Shown: one piece after another, positions 32,502 through 34,958 of the stretch
How the letters are laid out: the number at the start of each line of letters is the position of its first letter
Position numbering within the stretch: the first letter of the stretch is position 1
Assembly: GCA_029863385.1 (NCBI GenBank)
Contig: JAOTVU010000033.1
Coordinates: 1 to 34,958, forward strand
Source of the DNA: Acidimicrobiia bacterium
GTDB taxonomy: Bacteria > Actinomycetota > Acidimicrobiia > Acidimicrobiales > SZUA-35
DNA length: 34,958 nucleotides
Direction: 5' to 3'
The notes under the pieces: generated by a model
Told to the model about the DNA's origin: nothing
The model's input: only the letters and a program-made list of their open reading frames with translations
Databases searched by the model: none
Translations under genes and position numbers: made by a program

Positions 32502-33648
32502 CGGCCGAGAGCGCCTCGTGGTACATGATCAACGCCGGTTCGTTGGCCCCGAAGCGAACGGCGTCGATGGCGCCGGAGGCGACGCCCCGCTGGACGCCGG
32601 CCATGGCCCGGAAGTCCTCGTGCTCGACGGTGTCGATCGTGAGCCGCCAGTTGTTCTCCCAGTGCCGCTCCGACGACTCGGTTCTCGGGCCGATCGGAAT
32701 GTAGAAGTCGAGGTCGCACCAGCAGCGCCCCGGGTCGTCGCCCTGGGGCCAGACCCGCCACACCTCGATGTGATCGATCTGCATCACGAAGACCGTGGCC
32801 GGGAACAGCACATAGACGAGCGCGGTGTGGGGCACGATGTCCCAGGTCTCGGGCGGCTGGTCGGCGAGCTCGGCGACAGACCGCCGTGGTATGAGGTGCC
32901 GGACGAACGGCCCGTGGCGATCGGCGTAGCAGAGGTTGGGGAAGAAGATCGGACCGACGGTGTTCCGGTGTAGCGAGGCGAAGTGGTAGGGCTCGAGGAA
33001 CGTGTCGACGACGAGCTTCCAGTTCATGGCCAGGTCGAACCGGTAACTACGCCAGTGCTCGTGCCCGCCGATGTCGAAGTGGGCGAAGTCGGTTGCGGTC
33101 ACGCCGAGGTCGGGAGCGGCGAGATCGGCCCCGCCTGCGGCGACATCGGGTACGACCCAGATCACCCCGTCGGACTCCACGCAGGGCACCGGCTTCAGCC
33201 CTGGCCCCGGCACCTGGACCGACGGAAACGATCCGTGGTCGGGGACTCCGACGAGGGTTCCGGCCGGGTCATAGGTCCAGGCGTGGTACGCGCAGGCATG
33301 ACGCCGGGCGCAACCCCGGTCGGACTCGACGACCTGCCCTCCTCGATGTGCGCACACGTTGGCCAGAGCCCGCACCACTCCATCGGATCCCCGGGAGATG
33401 ATGAGCGGCACGTCGAACTGGTCGCGGGTCACATAGGAGCCGGCGTCAGGGACGTCGGCGGTCAAGGCCACCGCCTGGGGTAGGCGGGCGAACAGCCGCT
33501 CCTGCTCCAGGACGAGGTGGGCCGGGTCGGCGTAGTCGGACGCGGCGAACTCGGCTCCGGAGGCCAGCGCCGGGTCGATCCACGGGGTTTTCGATTCGGC
33601 GTGGGCCAGCCAGGTCCTGACGATCGTTTGGATCAGTTCGTTTTTCAT
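32491..33648 (-). CDS. Rieske-type aromatic ring-hydroxylating oxygenase, alpha subunit
   Basis: Protein of 385 residues. The Rieske [2Fe-2S] site is C99-x-H101 and C119-x2-H122 (NVCAHRGG ... CAYHAW). The mononuclear iron site is DTFLEPYHFASLH (H222, H227), with a later Asp in TVEHEDFRAM typical as third ligand. Members include ring-hydroxylating dioxygenases and demethylases; the substrate is unclear, and no beta-subunit, ferredoxin or reductase gene lies next to it. ATG 33648 fits the normal family start; longer openings upstream look antisense. Divergent from the DUF2892-like gene. Confidence 0.9.
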   Translation of the reverse strand: MKNELIQTIVRTWLAHAESKTPWIDPALASGAEFAASDYADPAHLVLEQERLFARLPQAVALTADVPDAGSYVTRDQFDVPLIISRGSDGVVRALANVCAHRGGQVVESDRGCARRHACAYHAWTYDPAGTLVGVPDHGSFPSVQVPGPGLKPVPCVESDGVIWVVPDVAAGGADLAAPDLGVTATDFAHFDIGGHEHWRSYRFDLAMNWKLVVDTFLEPYHFASLHRNTVGPIFFPNLCYADRHGPFVRHLIPRRSVAELADQPPETWDIVPHTALVYVLFPATVFVMQIDHIEVWRVWPQGDDPGRCWCDLDFYIPIGPRTESSERHWENNWRLTIDTVEHEDFRAMAGVQRGVASGAIDAVRFGANEPALIMYHEALSAALA

Positions 33649-33790
33649 AACCGACGTTCCCCCGCCGATCGTAGTTCGATCCTCCGCCGCGAGACCAGAT
33701 CTGGAATAGGAGCGGAGCCCGCTCGGTTTCGACAGTACATTCGGTAGTCCGAACGAAACGTTCCGGACAAAGCACCCGAGAGGCAGGATC

Positions 33791-34009
33791 ATGGCTTTCA
33801 CCACATTCATGGCAAGCACCGCAGGACGAGCCCTTCGCATCGTCGTCGGCGCAGCTCTCATCGTCATCGGCGTCGTAACCGGGGGTGCCGGCTGGATTCT
33901 GGCCGTTGTCGGCCTGGTTCCGCTCCTGGCCGGTGTTTTCGATGTCTGCCTGATCGGTCCGCTACTCGGTCAGGCGTTCAAGGGAAGCAAGATTCGGGCC
34001 GGGAGCTGA
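33791..34009 (+). CDS. DUF2892 (YgaP-like) small membrane protein
   Basis: Protein of 72 residues with two hydrophobic helices, about 14-36 (ALRIVVGAALIVIGVVTGG) and 37-56 (WILAVVGLVPLLAGVF). A short conserved-looking end, FDVCLIGPLLGQAF, resembles the Cys-Pro-Leu-type motif of DUF2892/YgaP transmembrane domains. The family is often linked to sulfurtransferase or rhodanese proteins, but none is visible here. GAGGCAGG precedes the ATG. It is divergent from the Rieske gene across about 140 bp. Confidence 0.8.
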   Translation: MAFTTFMASTAGRALRIVVGAALIVIGVVTGGAGWILAVVGLVPLLAGVFDVCLIGPLLGQAFKGSKIRAGS

Positions 34010-34039
34010 GTTGGGGGCGGACGCCTGACGACCGGAGGT

Positions 34040-34958
34040 TCACGCCAGATCGGCCGCCGGAGCCCAGGTCGAGTGGGTGCCGGACGAGATCCGCTCCGGT
34101 AGGCGGATCCTGGCGATTGGTCCGTCGGCCACCCGGGTGGCGTCGATGATGTAGCAGTCGGAGACGTCGTTGACGATGTCGCTGGCGAAGGTGACGAGGT
34201 AGCCGTCGTCCTCGGCGTTCGATCCGTCCCGGGGAGCCATTACCGTTTCGCTGACGAACACGCCGTCATCGAACGTGAGCAGTTCCTCGGTGCCGCTGAC
34301 CGCGTCGAACTTGATCAGACCGTCGAAGGCGAACAGACCGTAAGTACAGCGGGCCTGGTAGGAATAACGGTAGGAGCGGCCGCCGTGGCGGCCGTTGATC
34401 ATCGGGAACTCGGCGCAGCGGTCGCTGAGCTGCTCCTCCGTGCACTCGCCGGTGCTCAGGTTGAACCGCCAGCGGTGGTGGCGGGCTTCGAGCACGTTCA
34501 TGTCGAGGGTCTCGAATCCCTTGTGGGCGCCCTCGAACCGGGGCACTCCACGGGCCGTGGGGTTGTGCTGGAAGAAGCCGTCGAGCACCACCTCCTCGCC
34601 TTCCTCGTAGGCGTTCGTCCAGTGGAGGACGAAGGTGGGCTCAGCCTCGAACCATCGGATCTCGTCGGTTGTGCCGTGTCGGGGCACGAGGGCGAACCGG
34701 CTGGGCAGGTCACGGTTGAAGGTGTTGGAGTAGTAGCCGTCGGCCAGTGCCTTGGGGTCCCAGTAGAGGGGCAGGTCGTTGAGGATCGACCAGTTCTCGG
34801 TGAAGGCCATGTCGTGCGGGAGGCGGGGGCCGGGCAGCGGTATGTCGATGTAGGTCATCAGCTCACCGGCCCGATCAACCACCCCGTAGTGCATGTACGG
34901 GGCCTCGACCGAGTAGTTGAAGAACAGCATCTCGCCGGTGTGTTCGTCGAGCTTGGGG
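34040..34958 (-). CDS. carotenoid cleavage oxygenase family protein (5' part outside window)
   Basis: C-terminal part of a RPE65/carotenoid-lignostilbene dioxygenase; the frame runs off the right edge without a start. Three iron-binding histidine sites of the family can be seen: LPHDMAFTENW, VLHWTNAYEEGEEVVLDG and SGTHSTWAP near the end. The fourth His lies in the missing N-terminal part. Also typical is KLDEHTGEMLFFNYS at the edge. The enzyme cleaves double bonds of carotenoids, apocarotenoids or stilbenes using Fe(II) and O2. The substrate cannot be told. About 306 codons are inside the window of an expected 450-500. Confidence 0.9.
   Translation of the reverse strand, partial: PKLDEHTGEMLFFNYSVEAPYMHYGVVDRAGELMTYIDIPLPGPRLPHDMAFTENWSILNDLPLYWDPKALADGYYSNTFNRDLPSRFALVPRHGTTDEIRWFEAEPTFVLHWTNAYEEGEEVVLDGFFQHNPTARGVPRFEGAHKGFETLDMNVLEARHHRWRFNLSTGECTEEQLSDRCAEFPMINGRHGGRSYRYSYQARCTYGLFAFDGLIKFDAVSGTEELLTFDDGVFVSETVMAPRDGSNAEDDGYLVTFASDIVNDVSDCYIIDATRVADGPIARIRLPERISSGTHSTWAPAADLA

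Overview
The window is high-GC, gene-dense bacterial DNA that reads as an actinobacterium. The evidence is an RpfB-type resuscitation factor, a Ser/Thr kinase, the rpsF-ssb-rpsR-rplI-dnaB block, many GTG/TTG starts and heavy GC bias at third codon positions. An Acidimicrobiia-like lineage is my guess from general character; nothing here fixes it. I saw no rRNA, tRNA, CRISPR array, transposase or phage gene.

Layout. (1) 1-4978: a TauD/gamma-butyrobetaine-type dioxygenase, two convergent beta-propeller lipoproteins, a proline-rich/coiled-coil protein and a double-ACT GcvR-like regulator. (2) 5105-9694: an FMN riboswitch followed by ABC ATPase, permease and NMT1/THI5-type lipoprotein (a RibXY-like flavin importer), then by a LigB/DODA-type dioxygenase whose start overlaps the binding-protein stop, and a macrodomain protein. 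(3) 9699-19929: housekeeping and accessory genes (polysaccharide deacetylase, dienelactone hydrolase, threonine aldolase, two NUDIX enzymes, BtrH-like protein, MFS transporter, DUF2277, AlkD, small membrane proteins). The deacetylase-to-aldolase part contains a structured, locally AT-rich intergenic island near 11303-11560. (4) 19926-23707: dnaB, then a 611-bp gap dense in DnaA-box-like sequences, then rplI-rpsR-ssb-rpsF, all on the minus strand. (5) 24125-28898: alpha/beta hydrolase, an AhpD-like gene interrupted by an in-frame TGA that reads as selenocysteine, a membrane protein, a PIG-L deacetylase, DUF4395 and SDR proteins. (6) 29076-34958: a Ser/Thr kinase with a repeat solenoid and C-terminal membrane segments, RpfB, a Rieske oxygenase, a DUF2892-like protein and a carotenoid oxygenase cut by the window edge.

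Most noteworthy are four things. The first is the probable selenoprotein at 24862-26046, with a CxxU...H redox motif and a SECIS-like hairpin just after the TGA. The second is the FMN-riboswitch operon that joins a flavin transporter to a ring-cleavage-type dioxygenase and a macrodomain protein. The third is the DnaA-box cluster between dnaB and rplI, a candidate replication origin or DnaA-controlled promoter. The fourth is the multi-hairpin island upstream of the threonine aldolase gene. Everything functional here is inferred from motifs read by eye; no database search was possible.
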